DNA of 64,000 nt from Diplolepis rosae (GCA_030998225.1 JAPYXD010000581.1:5963501-6027500), one strand, 5' to 3'. Positions 47,280 to 59,028 are shown, counted from the stretch's first letter. Numbers and translations are program-made. The notes: a model not told the origin generated them from the letters alone.

Positions 47280-48514
47280 AGGTTACGGGTAGTCAGAAGC
47301 GTGGAAAAATAGTCATTTTTAAGAATTTTTTCTCAAGTGTTGTATAATGTTTTTTATTCAATATAAAATACCAAGTTTTTTTTTTTTTTTTGATTTTTTT
47401 TTCTTTTTTTTTATAAACTCGTTGGGCATGCGATACTTGAGAAAAGTAGCAAGTTCATATGAACAATATGATCCAGTTTCAATATGATTGTATCCAAAAT
47501 ACATAAAATGTTGTTTCCAAAATTTGAGAAATGGCGAAGAAGATAAAAATGGACTACTTTTGGTTTTATGGTGGAAACAAATTTTCCGATAAATTTTGCA
47601 AAAATTGAACTTTTTTCAATTTCGAAACTAAAAGTAGTCTATCTACATCCGTTTTATTTTCTATAGCATATCCAAAATTTTGAAAAGAAAATTTTATATA
47701 CTTTAGACACAAACACAACTTTTTTTTTTTTTTTTTGTAAACTTGTTAAAAGTTTGAAGTATGAAAATCTTATATGAATTTAGATTAACGTTTAATTTGC
47801 GATTCCAGCTCTATAAACATTTGCCAAATTTTGTATTTATTTTTCACAACATGTCACAAGAAAAGATGAACTGTATAATGTTTTTTATTCAATATATACC
47901 AAGTATTTACATTATATTTTGAGCAGTTTTCACGAAAATTTCAAATAAAAATATTAATTCTGGACCAAGTTATCCGCTTGATTGTTGACCCCTTTCTTAC
48001 AAATAGTACCTCGCCGTGACCATCAGTACTTCTTACTGGTTTATTTAAAAGTAATGAGACAAAAAAAATATTCTCTTAATAGTTTATTTAGTGCTTTATC
48101 AAAACTTTTATTTCAAACTAAGCAAAATATCGGCCTCTTAAAGTTTATTTATGATTTTTGAGGGAAAGAAGCGCTAGTTAATTCTTTACAAAAAAAGAAA
48201 TGGTAAAAAACAATCTTTCGATTAAGCACAACTTTTTAATTCCTAGAATATTCCGTATAAATTATATTTAAATCCGTCTAGTAGTTTTTAAAATGTAGTG
48301 CTCACCGACTTTGAAAACGTAGTTTTGAGAAAAAAAGCATTTAAAGTTTCACACTTACACAGATATCAGTTTCACTGCCTTACAGTTATTATGAAATACC
48401 TTTAAAACTATTCATTGGTCAACTTGAAATTTTTACAGAATATTTTCTTAATATTGCATTTTATGCAAATGCGAAAAAATCTATTTTTCGAAAATTCTGA
48501 CTACCCGTAGCCCT
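47280..48514. mobile_element. 1.2-kb element with GGTTACGGGTAGTCAGAA inverted ends
   Basis: GGTTACGGGTAGTCAGAA at 47281 is mirrored by TTCTGACTACCCGTAGCCC at 48496-48514. The interior carries a segment (47440-47720) homologous to the non-coding part of the THAP units (AAAAGTAGCAAGTTCATATG) and a repeated TGTATAATGTTTTTTATTCA at 47340 and 47874. No transposase. Confidence 0.55.
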
Positions 48515-49609
48515 TTAATGAATTTAAAAATATTTAGAGTTCGGAAAATCTTATAATCGTTCAGAAATTTGTTTGCTTGGAAATTCTTCAAAATAATATT
48601 GGAATCAGAATTTTTTGGACAAGAAAAGCTTTTTTGAGTCTAAACCTGCTTTTCTAAGACTGATTTAAAGTTTTATCTTTTTTTGATATTATGTAATTTT
48701 TATATATTTATAATCTTGTGAATATAGAATCTCCTGAATCTTTCGATTATCTATTATGTAAATTGAAGATGAAGGGAAATTACAAATCTACATTTGAAAA
48801 AAGTTTTTGTTATTTTGTGAACAACAGAATGTTTAGTTGACCGAACATAATTTTTTGTTCAGAAATGTTTAGTTGATTTTTGCATATATTTTCCTTGATT
48901 CTACCAAAAATGCGTTTTATGCTGTCAAATAATTTTTTTGATCCAACAAAACCAAATTTTTTGGCAAATCCAACCAAAAAATATTGTAGCAAACAAAATA
49001 TTTTGTTAACTTAATAAAACTGTTCACCCTAAAGTATTAGTTCACTCGAGCAAACGAAGTTAGTCAGACAAACAAACATTTAGTTCGTACAACGAAAATG
49101 TTAATTTAAATCAAACAAATGTAGTCAACATAACGATTTTTGTTGAACCAACTAAAATTTTCTTTTGGGTGTCAAAGTTGAAAATCACCAAGGAAAATTT
49201 TATAAGTATATATGAAATTTTAATTGAAAATTATTATAGAAATTAAATCTGAAGAAATAAATTCTTTTTTTTTGCAAACTTGATGGTTTAGACTTTCCCC
49301 AATTATTTTATAAATATAAATATTTTCAGAAATGTGTCATTGAATAAAATATAGCTATGTGCTACCAGAAGAAAGTGGAAAAAATATAATATTAATGGTT
49401 CAAAATTGTGACACTCCCCTCCCCTCATGATGTTATGTAATTTATGGACGATTCCTTAGACATTAATTATGCATTAGGGAGCTCCATTAATACCTACAGT
49501 TTTGGAAAGGGGGATGAAAAATCTTTCGGTTTCTTACATAGGAAAAGAAGATCCAAGGTTTTTCTCAAGTGCGTTTTTTTTACATGGGATGTTCAAATAA
49601 AAATAACTA
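48515..49609. other. AT-rich spacer with decayed CAACAAAA repeats
   Basis: 48820-49170 repeats GTTTAGTTGA / TCAACAAAA-like words similar to 33700-33960. Nothing coding. Confidence 0.35.
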
Positions 49610-50195
49610 GTATAGATCAATTGAGGTAGTTTTCATCCACAAAAATTAGACCTCAGATAAAAATAGATAATTTTGCTTTCGAGAATAGCAATATTATTAT
49701 TGAAGGGCTATTTTGAAAAAGAAAAGATTATGCGATACTAATGAATCATGAATCATTTTTTCAGAGAAAAGATTTCCCACAGTTTCACCATTTCTGATTT
49801 TTAAAAATAAATTCTTTAATATCTGAAATCATTAAAAAAACATTTTCCAAAACGAAATTTTTATAAACAAATTGCTGAATTTGATAATAATTTATTCATT
49901 TTCGAAAATTGGAAATGGTTAAGTTGTAGGGAATCTTTTTCTTGAAAAAGTGATTTATAATTTATTAAAATCGCAAAATTTTTTAAAATTTCGTAAGAAG
50001 CGATAAGAAAAAAAGTTGGGGCAAAAATAAAATTTATTTATAAAATTATTTTTCTGTATTTCAAATTTTTTTCGTGTAAAATAATCGTTTCTCTTCCAAA
50101 ATAGCCCTTCAATAATGATATTGCTATTCTTGAAATCAAAATTATCTATTTTTACCTGAGGTCTAATTTTCGTGGATCAACTGCCTTCAATATAA
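49610..50195. mobile_element. Fold-back element with ~100-bp arms
   Basis: ATTAGACCTCAGATAAAAAT near 49646 and AGCAATATTATTATTGAAGG near 49688 recur in reverse near 50155 and 50110. The loop is about 375 bp of AT-rich sequence. Confidence 0.7.
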
Positions 50196-50209
50196 AACTA
50201 AACTTAACT

Positions 50210-50466
50210 CTTCGTAGGTACACGTGTCCCAAAAGGGACATGACGAAATTTTCAAGTGAAATATTTTCATCGAAATAAATTTTTATAAATAAACAATCGC
50301 TAAACAAATTGCTGCAAAGCCTATTGGAACATAAAATAGGATCACCGAAGAGTATTTCAGAATATTGAGAGATTTTTTGAAGACCTTCTTCATGAAAAAA
50401 TAAGTGCCTGGACTTTTTGGGCCACGTGTACCCACGGTGCCAGTAAAAATACGTGTACCTACGAAG
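50210..50466. mobile_element. Small element with CTTCGTAGGTACACGTG inverted ends
   Basis: CTTCGTAGGTACACGT at 50210 is mirrored by ACGTGTACCTACGAAG near 50450-50466; 257 bp, non-coding. It lies between two other inverted-repeat elements. Confidence 0.65.
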
Positions 50467-50563
50467 GGATAATAATTTTTATTCAAATAGTGTTTCTTTA
50501 AATTAGTTTATTTGACATGAAATATAAAAAATTTCCAGTGCATAATTCATGATTCAGTAATAA

Positions 50564-51113
50564 CTCTGGCGAACGTATCGGATTTAAATTCATTCCGAGT
50601 CAATCAGAACTATTCCGATTCATTCCAATATTTGTATCCGAGCCAATGCGAATCATTCAGAACAACGTTTTGTATCTCGTTTGATGAAAAACGGTCAAAA
50701 ATCAATCCGACTTAATCCAATTAATTCCGAGATATCAATCCGAACGAATTCGAAATAAAGTTTTCAATCCGATCTCGGATTGATCCAAACCGAATTTTCA
50801 ATCAGAATCGATCCGCATCATTCCGACTTTGGATTCATTCAGATTGATTCTGATTGAAAATTCGGTTTAGATCAATCCGAACTCGGATTGATTCGGACTG
50901 ACCTGGATTGAAAAATTGGTTTCAGATTGGTTCGCATCGGTATGAATCGGATTAAGTCGGATTGATTTTTGACCATTTTTCATCAAGCGAGATACAAAAC
51001 CTTTTTCGGATTGGTTTGGAATGATTCGCATTGGCTCGGATACAAATATCGGAATGAATCGAAATAGTTCTAATTAACTCGGAATGAATTTCAAACCGAT
51101 ACTTTCGCCAGGG
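50564..51113. mobile_element. AATCCGA fold-back element, well preserved
   Basis: It begins CTCTGGCGAACGTATCGG and ends CGATACTTTCGCCAGGG; 550 bp. The arms contain TGTATCCGAGCCAATGCGAA and, in reverse, TTCGCATTGGCTCGGATACA. Nearest in structure to 7292-7818. Confidence 0.82.
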
Positions 51114-51127
51114 AACTTATAAATATA

Positions 51128-52066
51128 CAAGGTGCGTTCTAAAATAAACGAGACTAAGCTAAAATAGAAACGACAGGAGCTTTGTTCTGATAAATTTGAG
51201 TTTATTTATTCAAAATAGTCCCCTCCGGCCTCGATACACTGTTTTGCGCGATCCAAAAGCTTTTCGAAAGAGTGTTTCAGGTCATTGACCGGAATGTCCT
51301 TCAGGATGTCGGTACAAGCCTTTTGGATGGCCTCCACGGACGCAAAACGTTTTCCTTTCATGGCCAAATGTAATTTTCCGAATAGGTAGAAGTCACAGGG
51401 AGCCATATTAGGCGAATACGGTGAGTGGTTGACGGATAAAATGTGATTTTTGGTCAAAAAATCAGTGATAAGCGTTGAACGATGGGCCGGCACATTATCG
51501 TGCAAAAGGCGCCAACTGCCATTTTCACGGTATTGCGGCCTCACACGGCGAATTTTCGGTCAAAATGCGATGAATTGAATCTTTTAACATGTTTAATTCC
51601 ATTGCCATGTGTCGCAAAGAAGATTTTGGCTCATTTTGTATAAATTCACGCACAATTTCAATATTACTTGGTGTAATCACGAAACTTTCCTGACCGGGAT
51701 GTTCGTCGTCCTTGATGTCTTCACGACCTTCTTTGAATCGTTTAAACCACTCATGGACTCTGGCACGGAATAAACAATTGTCACCATACACTTGTTTCAT
51801 TAATTCAAACCATTCAGTAAAAGTTTTACCAAGTTTCAAACAAAACTTAAAATTCGCTCTTTGTCCGAAGTTCATTTTTCGACCGATGCTATAAACACAC
51901 TGTCCCTTATAAAGCAATAACTCGGCTTCTAATTGTCCGTTGGTCATGAAATTTTGACAGAAAGTCAGTGAAGGATGTACCTTTCCAACTCCTACTCCCA
52001 TCAGAAGATAGCGCCACTATAAATAGCTATTTTGAAAAAGTCTCGTTTATTTTGGAACGTACCTTG
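51128..52066 (-). mobile_element. Mariner 6, internally deleted, with intact ends
   Basis: The ends CAAGGTGCGTTCTAAAATAA and (complement) CAAGGTACGTTCCAAAATAA are inverted repeats, with TA at 51126-51127 and 52067-52068. Length is 939 bp, shorter than a full mariner. It lies 14 bp from the AATCCGA element at 50564-51113. Confidence 0.9.
51203..51905 (-). pseudogene. Mariner 6 transposase, deleted and frameshifted
   Basis: FTEWFELMKQVYGDNCLFRA, VHEWFKRFKEGREDIKDDEH and MAMELNMLKDSIHRILTE make the helix-turn-helix part. A deletion then removes the first catalytic Asp. In another frame follow LLHDNVPAHRSTLITDFL (second Asp), PYSPNMAPCDFYLFGKL (third Asp, 34 residues later) and the end IEAGGDYFE. 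Confidence 0.85.
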
Positions 52067-52068
52067 TA

Positions 52069-52432
52069 TTATGGTGATTACCTTTTTGGCTTTATTTTTA
52101 AAATTATTTTGGCACCCTTACAAAATGTTCTTTTTAGTGAAAAAATTATTCATGATTTTCTCAGATTTTTCAATATATAGAACTCGCTCAATGTGAATTC
52201 CAGTAAAAATTACTTATTTCTCATTAATTTTATTTTATATGATACTTATCTCACACTAAGACTTATTAATTGTGATTTTTATTATAGAATATTGAAGCTC
52301 GATTCTGTTTAGAATATGCAAATAATATTTAAATATTGCTCGAAGTCATTCCTTTCTGAAAAGTTTAATTTTTTCCGATTTTTCCTGGTTTTTAAAATAT
52401 TTTATTGCCTTGATCTATATATTTTTTCGTTG
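52069..52432. other. AT-rich spacer, nothing recognised
   Basis: No coding motif or element end is visible. Confidence 0.35.
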
Positions 52433-52810
52433 AAATCCGAATCAATAAGAATCAATTCGAGCCGGATTGATCGAAACCAAGTTTTTGAATCCGAATTAAT
52501 CCGAATTAATCCAAGGTCGGAATGACTTGGATTGATTCTGATTGAAAATTCGATTTTGATTAATCTTTCTGGATGAATCCAAGCTTAGATTGATTAGGGT
52601 TGAAAACTTGGTTTGGATTAGTCGGATTCATTTGGATTATTGCCTCGGATTGAATGGATTAATTTTTGATCGCTTTACATCGAACGAGGCACAAAACGCT
52701 TTTCGGATTGGTTCGGAATAAGTCGGAATGGTTTGGAAACAAATTTTGGAATGGCTTGGAATAATTTTGATTTGTTCGGAATAAATTTCAATCCAATACT
52801 TTCGCCAGGG
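52433..52810. mobile_element. AATCCGA fold-back element, left terminus lost
   Basis: The right end ATACTTTCGCCAGGG at 52796-52810 is a canonical family terminus. The left arm starts internally at AATCCGAATCAATAAGAATC. Confidence 0.7.
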
Positions 52811-53210
52811 ATGGTAAAAATACAGAAAAAAATCAGAAAGTCATACTTTATAGAAAGAAACGACCTTAAGCGACCTCTGAATATTATTTAAATATTTTGA
52901 AAAGAATTTCACTTCAACATTCCATCGTAAAAATCATAATGAATACGGGCTAGAGACTGGAGTTCTGACTAGGTTATATTACTTTGAGAAGGGTAACAAA
53001 AATGACAATATTACAAAGAATATAACCAACAGATAAATTCTTTTAGAAATTATGAGAATTTTGGTATTTTGGCTCGTTGAACGTGTTAAACAAACATAAT
53101 GAATTAATACTGCAATATGGAATTATCTTTTGATATTTTAATTATATTCTGGTTATATAGTAAATTTCCATCTGCAGATTTATAAGAAAGATTCTTGACT
53201 TAACCTCAAA

Positions 53211-53299
53211 ATGTGCTCTCGAAGCTCGAGCGTTTCAGTTGGCCGGTTGCTGCTTGGGACTTTGTATGTGCATTTTATTTGTGCGGAAGAAACTGAAAA
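53211..53299 (+). CDS. Candidate first exon encoding a signal peptide
   Basis: ATG at 53211 in the context CAAAATG opens MCSRSSSVSVGRLLLGTLYV then HFICAEETEK, with a hydrophobic core and a plausible cleavage site after ICA, ending at the donor GTAAGA in phase 2. It is less AT-rich than its surroundings. No matching downstream exon is recognised in the remaining 10 kb, and the frame is short enough to arise by chance. Confidence 0.25.
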
Positions 53300-53303
53300 G
53301 TAA

Positions 53304-54783
53304 GAACCAAAACAGTAATAATATTAAAGGTAACATTAAATTATAGGTTATGTTTCAGACATTTGGTTTAAGGCATTATTGTGGAAATTATTTTATGGAA
53401 ATCTTACATTTTTGTATTAAAATTGAAATTACTTCACGCATCAGTGGGAGTTAATAAACGAATTAATTTGTTAAATTTTAATTATAATGGTTGAATTATA
53501 ATTATAGTTTGTTACATAACAAAAAATTCCCTAACTTTTTGAAGTTTTACTTGACTTTCCCTGCCGATTTATAAATTCCAAGACCTGCAGCGACCCCGGA
53601 AAATACAAAAAAAAATAAAAATTGTTTTGTTTCTTAAAAATTTGAATGTTGATACATAAATATATAATTTAATATAATTATTATATGTATATTATATACA
53701 TTATATTGTATAATAAAGGATTCTATATATAGTCTATAATTAAAAAAATAATATAAATTTAAGATTTTTAGTATTTTAATGTGTTAAATTCAAAATGCGC
53801 CTAATCTTAAATTTCAATAATATATAATTTTAATATATTAATAGTAAATCTATTCTTAGGTTCTTTTTATCTATAAATATATTTATAAAAGTGAGTGCTT
53901 CTTATTTAATTTTAAAGGTGCTATAAATATTGATAAATAATTATTTGACCCATAAATTTTTTAAATTCTTTTCATATTCTCTTATATTCTTTAAATTCTG
54001 TAATATTCTGTTATATTACTTGAACTTAAATTCTCGAGAATTTTAGAACTCTAATATACGGGCTCTATATTGAGCGACCTCTACACATATTTTTCAAAGT
54101 CTGAAAAAAACCAGGGTCATTTTAAAGGAACAATTTGTAAGGGTACTAAATCAGTTTAAAAAACAAAGCGAAAAAAAGAATTACCTTAATTTATATGTAT
54201 AGATTTTACAGTAATCACAGTTTTTGAAAATTTTATTATATTTTCCTGAAATGATTTTCATGCCAGGGGAAATTTACAGGTAGAGAAAGGAACTTAATTA
54301 AATAATGATCAAAGGTTTTGAAAAATCAAGTAGGTAACATTATCAATTGAGTATTTGAGTGTTGGTCTCACACGGTCTCACTAGTGCCGCATAGATAGCG
54401 CTACTGGTCTATTATTCCCAACAATTCCTGTTAGGTATTCTTCGATAGACATTTATTTTGGACTCTAATTTATTCAAATCAGTCAATTAATCACTTTCTA
54501 CTTCATATAACTATGACTTTAATTATATATATTTACCAATCTGATATAACCCCCTCCCTCCATTTTTCATAATCACAATTCCAACTATATTCCATAATAA
54601 TTGAGATTATTGCCATTTGTCATTAAAAACTCTATGTTTTATTATTTTTCTATTAACATAATTAATGTCTCAACTAATAATGTCACCCAAAATTGATAAA
54701 ACAAATTATAAGATGAAAAATAATCGAGACAATAATTATTTCGACATTTTAGATAAATTACTTGATTTTAATACTTTCAGGTG
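53304..54783. other. Very AT-rich stretch, nothing recognised
   Basis: Long (TA)-rich runs around 53655-53760 and no recognisable exon, repeat end or RNA gene. Confidence 0.35.
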
Positions 54784-54785
54784 TA

Positions 54786-55106
54786 CAAATAATTTTCCGC
54801 CGTTTGACAAAAGTTGGCGCCACCAGTAAGTTGTGGTTGAAATTAAAAAAATGTAAAACCTCACTGTCGTAAGCTCCATGGTCGTAAGGTTAGACGTCTG
54901 TCAACAACATAACCTTGAAATATTAGCGGATTTTTAACAGTATAATTTGTGTACGAAGACGCGGCATTGGAAGCATTATTGGATCAAGATTCGTGTCAAA
55001 CGCAAGAAGAACAATACAATGGACAATACTTTGAATAAAACATAAGATTCCGTTCTTTCACAATAAATGCCCAATTTTTGATAAAAAAACGGCGGAAACT
55101 TATTTG
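54786..55106 (+). mobile_element. 321-bp mariner deletion derivative (MITE)
   Basis: The inverted ends CAAATAATTTTCCGCCGTTT and (complement) CAAATAAGTTTCCGCCGTTT are flanked by TA (54784-54785, 55107-55108). It retains a coding scrap at 54949-55038: YEDAALEALLDQDSCQTQEE is typical of the transposase helix-turn-helix region and is joined in frame to NGQYFE and the stop of the protein's end. Everything between, including all three catalytic Asp, is gone. Confidence 0.88.
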
Positions 55107-55249
55107 TATATCTGATATAAATCATGAATGATGACTCGTAATCAATAAATGATTTTTACATATTGAAAAAGAGTTGTTTTAAATACTATAGTTTTTTAAA
55201 TTCATGAATCAGGAAATAATAGAGTTTCCAGCTTCAGTTTGTAGCAACA

Positions 55250-55595
55250 CACGCGTGTATCGATCCTAAGGACCAGCGGAATCCGACAGAGCCCTATTAG
55301 GAAGGAAAGAGTCTTCGCACCCTGTCCGGGCTCGTTTCGAATGCATTATTCCTCCCAAGGTTCTCTAGCACTCTAACTCCAAAAAACCCTATAGCTTCTC
55401 TCGCGATCTCGTCTAGATACAGATCTTGAGAGATATTGCTTCTTCGAAACACCTGCGGGCGAGTTCGTGCCAAGAACAAGATAGGGAGGGTGAAAACATA
55501 TAAAAAGGGAGGACTTGAAACAGGGGTACCTCTTGAGAGCCGGCTCTTACATCCTTTTCTACCCTCAAAAAAAGGATCCTAATCGGATTAGATCT
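55250..55595. other. GC-richer island, no recognised gene
   Basis: Composition stands out from the AT-rich flanks. ATATAAAAAGGG at 55499 is TATA-like. Overlapping minus-strand frames of 60-61 residues show no domain. Confidence 0.3.
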
Positions 55596-55604
55596 CAAAA
55601 TGAT

Positions 55605-56663
55605 ATATACGGGTCATTCCATGCGTAATTCACACCCAAAAATTTTATTTCGAAAAAAATATATTTTGTTGCATTCTATGTTCAAAAATAATCGACACGT
55701 ATTTTTTTTCAATATGATATTTGAAAATTTTGAAATCGGAAAAATTTATGTTTTTTCAATAGGATACAGTAAAAAAAGTTTTCGATATAAAAATTGTTGT
55801 CATAAGGAAAATGTGCCTAGCCCCCCAAGTTTTTCACTTGGATTACACTGTTGAGCCAGAAAAAAATTATAGTTCGAAAGTGACGAAATATTCTTCTTGA
55901 CAAAATTACAAAATTGTGAGCTTTGTGAAACCTGATCGCCAATCAAAACGAAAATAAATAATACGCTCTTATTTTCTTGTACATACAATTGAACTACGTA
56001 ACAATTAAATAATATTAATTAATACGAGTATGCTAAACTATGGAACTTTATCTTTAAATTAATAATCTTAGTAAAGAATTCATTGATGATTTATGCACCA
56101 AAAATTATTTCAATGTACACATTGATCATAAATCAAAGGAATCAGTAGATAATTAGGGGCGGCAACAGCGCGCTCGCTTGTACGGTCGCAGAGACGCGTG
56201 TGCCCGAATTAAAAAATTCATTACTCCTAGTCTTTTGATTTCTCCATTCTCAAATTTTCACAGTATCATCAAGAACCTTATACGAATATTTTAGAATTGA
56301 ATAAACGAAGAAAAAAATGTTCCAAACTTTAAAAAAAGATAATTGTTTATAAAACTCTACTATTTTGTTATTAAAAAAAATTTAACAGGACTTGCAGTAC
56401 ATCACTTTGAAAAGCTTGGACGGCTAGGAAAATTTTCCGTATGACAACAATTTTTTACATCGAAAACTTTTTTATTGTATCCTATTGAAAAAAAAAATAA
56501 TAATTTTTCCGATTTCAAAATTTTGAAGATTCATTTCTCGAAATTTTCAAATATTATATTGAAAAAAAAATAAGTGTCGATTATTTTTGAATATAAAATG
56601 CGACAAAACATATTTTTTTCGAAAAAAAATGTTGGCGTGTAAATTAGCATGGAATGACCCATA
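55605..56663. mobile_element. Fold-back element with GGGTCATTCCATGC ends and ~235-bp arms
   Basis: GGGTCATTCCATGCGTAATT at 55606 is mirrored by AATTAGCATGGAATGACCC near 56644-56662. Pairing extends through TTCAATAGGATACA and AATCGACAC blocks. ATAC flanks both sides, a possible 4-bp target duplication. The ~590-bp loop is non-coding. A similar terminus (TGGAATGACCCC) occurs at 60708. Confidence 0.85.
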
Positions 56664-56748
56664 CGTAATTCAGGTTATTCTTAGTGAGAACATTTATTGG
56701 TAATGCTTTATGGTAATTTTATGACTTTCTCACATTTTCCGTTTTAAG

Positions 56749-57356
56749 GGGATCCGCTACCCTTAATATTTTTATTTTTTTAGTTCAGGCCTTCCATATA
56801 ATTTTTTTTTATGTTTAGTACCTTTATTTATAAAGGTTTCGGTTTTCTTTTTAAATTCCAGCACCTTTATGTATTTTTAAACTAAAAAATTTGAGTTGTT
56901 TGGGCATTTTTTTGACATTTTTTTACTTTGAATAACTTTTTTGTTTTTTAACCAATTGTCATGATTCTCATTTTATTTTTTTCATTACAATGCCTAGAAA
57001 TTTTTTGGGTCTGGAAAATAAGGTACCATGACTGAAAAAAAGTTACAAATTGATAAAAATATCCCAAAATATGAAAAAATAATTGTATAGTTTCTACAAA
57101 ACTAAAAAAAGTTTCTACACGTTATAAGGAACAAAATAAAGAAGAATCATGACAATTGGTTAAAAAATAAGAAAGTTATTCAAAGTCAAAAAAATGCCTA
57201 AGAAACTCAAAATGTTTAGTTTAAAAATACATAAAGGGGCTGGATTTTTTATAAAAATCCAAAATCTTTCTAAATAAAGGTACTAAACATAAAAAAAATT
57301 ATATGATAGGTCCAAATTCAAAAAATAAAAAAATCAAAGGTGGCGGATTCCCTAAA
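56749..57356. mobile_element. ~608-bp palindromic element
   Basis: GGGGATCCGCTACC at 56749 is mirrored by GGTGGCGGATTCCC ending near 57354. The arms share ATGTTTAGTACCTTTATTTA, ATGTATTTTTAAACTAAA and AACCAATTGTCATGATTCT with their complements. The left flank is TTAA, the right TAAA. Confidence 0.82.
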
Positions 57357-57944
57357 GTTCTGTAAAATTTTAAGAATGGCATTTAATTTTTCTTCTATAA
57401 TTAAAAATGTGTTAGGGTGTTTACAATATTTACAATGCAAAGGGAAAAATATGTTGCAGTGCCAGTTTCATAAAATAATACTTAGGGTCTTCGTTCAATA
57501 AACATCATTCAGGTAACATATGGTGTCATCACAACCCTCTCTCTCTTTCAGAAATCGCAAACTGACACTATCCTGTCTATTTAAAATGTTATGCAAATTA
57601 GAGATGCATGTTTCTGTTTACTCAAGGATTTCTCAATTGCTCCACAGTTTGTTCAAACAGATTTAATCCGCTTTGGAAGCTTAGGGGTTGGATGCGAGGG
57701 TGAAAAGAGAACAGGGTACTATTTTCTATCCTTGTCCAACAAAAAGAAATTCTATTCGCAATGCGTACAATTCTAGTTTAAAAAGTTTATAAAATGAATG
57801 TATAATACACTTTTAATTGAATTTTAATTTAATCTAATGGCCATGAATTAACTTCATACAGTTTCTTATCTAGAAGTCTGTAGCTAAGCCTCTCCTAATG
57901 CAAAGAAATACGTTGTCAATTGGTGTCTCTCTTTGGAAGTCAAT
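57357..57944. other. Spacer, nothing firm
   Basis: A 61-residue + strand frame at 57591-57776 has no recognisable motif. Confidence 0.3.
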
Positions 57945-58975
57945 CCGAAAAAATCCGCCATCAATCCCAAATACTTTTACAAACAGTTTCGATTCGTGCT
58001 TTCCATTGGAAGTACTCTCTAAATCTGAATCAGTCAAATTTTCCCTGATTGAATCAGTAATTTGCCTTTTCACTGATTCATCAGTGCAAAAATATTTTTC
58101 AATGACAAATCAGTTAATTTTCACTGATTGAATCAGTGAAACAAGTATTTTTCACTGTTAAATCAGTTGATTTTCACTGAAGTAATCAGTGAATTTTGAC
58201 TGATTTACAGTAACCTCTTTTTAGCTATTTGAATCAGTCAAATTTCACTGATAATCAGTTGATTTTGACTGATTCAGATTTAGAGAGTAAATTCGAACGA
58301 ATCCGGCATCAATGTAAATTAGTTCATTAAATCGTTTTAATCCGTGCCTCCATTTGCAAATCCATTAAAACGAATCCGCCATTAATCCCAAACACTTTTA
58401 CAAACAGATTCGATTCATGCTTTCCATTGGAAGTAAATCCGAACAAATCCGGCATCAATCCAAGTCACTCATTTAAACCTTACCAATCCGAGCCTCTCCT
58501 TGGAAGTGGATCAGAACGAATCCGTCTTCAATCCGAATAACTTTTTCAAAGAGTTTTTAATTTGTACGTTAACATAAATCTCAATCCGAAAGAATTCGGC
58601 ATCAATCCGAATTACTTTATTAAACCGTTTAATTCCGTGCCTCCTTTTGAAAGTCAATCACAACTAATCCTAAGAATTTTTTTAAACCGTTTTCAATCCG
58701 TTCGTTCATTTGATACTCAATTCGAACGAATCCGGTATCAATCTGAATTAGTTCCTATAAGTGTTTTAGTCCGTGCCTTTATTTGAAAGTCAACCCGATC
58801 AAATCTGGCATCGATCCTAAATACCTTTACAAACAGTTTCGATTCATTTTTTCCATTGGAACTCAATTCAAAGGGATCTAGTATCAATCTCAATTAGCCC
58901 CTATAAGTGTTTCAGTCTGTGCCTCTATTTGAAAGTCAATCCGAACGAATCTGGCATCAATGCAAATAACTTTAA
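57945..58975. repeat. Degenerate AATCCG tandem array, interrupted by a MITE
   Basis: Units of roughly 75-120 bp with the words GAACGAATCCGGCATCAATC and TTTCCATTGGAAGT recur across the stretch. Part of the AATCCGA superfamily but in direct orientation. The MITE at 58015-58287 is inserted in one TTCCATTGGAAGTA site. Confidence 0.7.
58015..58287. mobile_element. Intact CTCTCTAAATC-family MITE with an empty-site relative
   Basis: 273 bp; the ends CTCTCTAAATCTGAATCAGT and ACTGATTCAGATTTAGAGAG are perfect inverted repeats, with TA at 58013-58014 and 58288-58289. The flanks TTCCATTGGAAG and AATTCGAACGAATCCGG are contiguous, with a single TA, in the neighbouring unit at about 58428-58455. Confidence 0.93.
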
Positions 58976-59028
58976 ACAAAATTATTATTGTTGATTAATA
59001 TGTAATTTGAAAATAAAATTTCTGTGAA

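Noticed and set aside
54780..54825. Possible second exon for the 53211 leader (acceptor TTTCAG, donor GTAAGT, phase fits)
   Set aside because: All but the first few bases lie in the inverted end of the 54786-55106 mariner miniature, so the open frame is transposon terminus.
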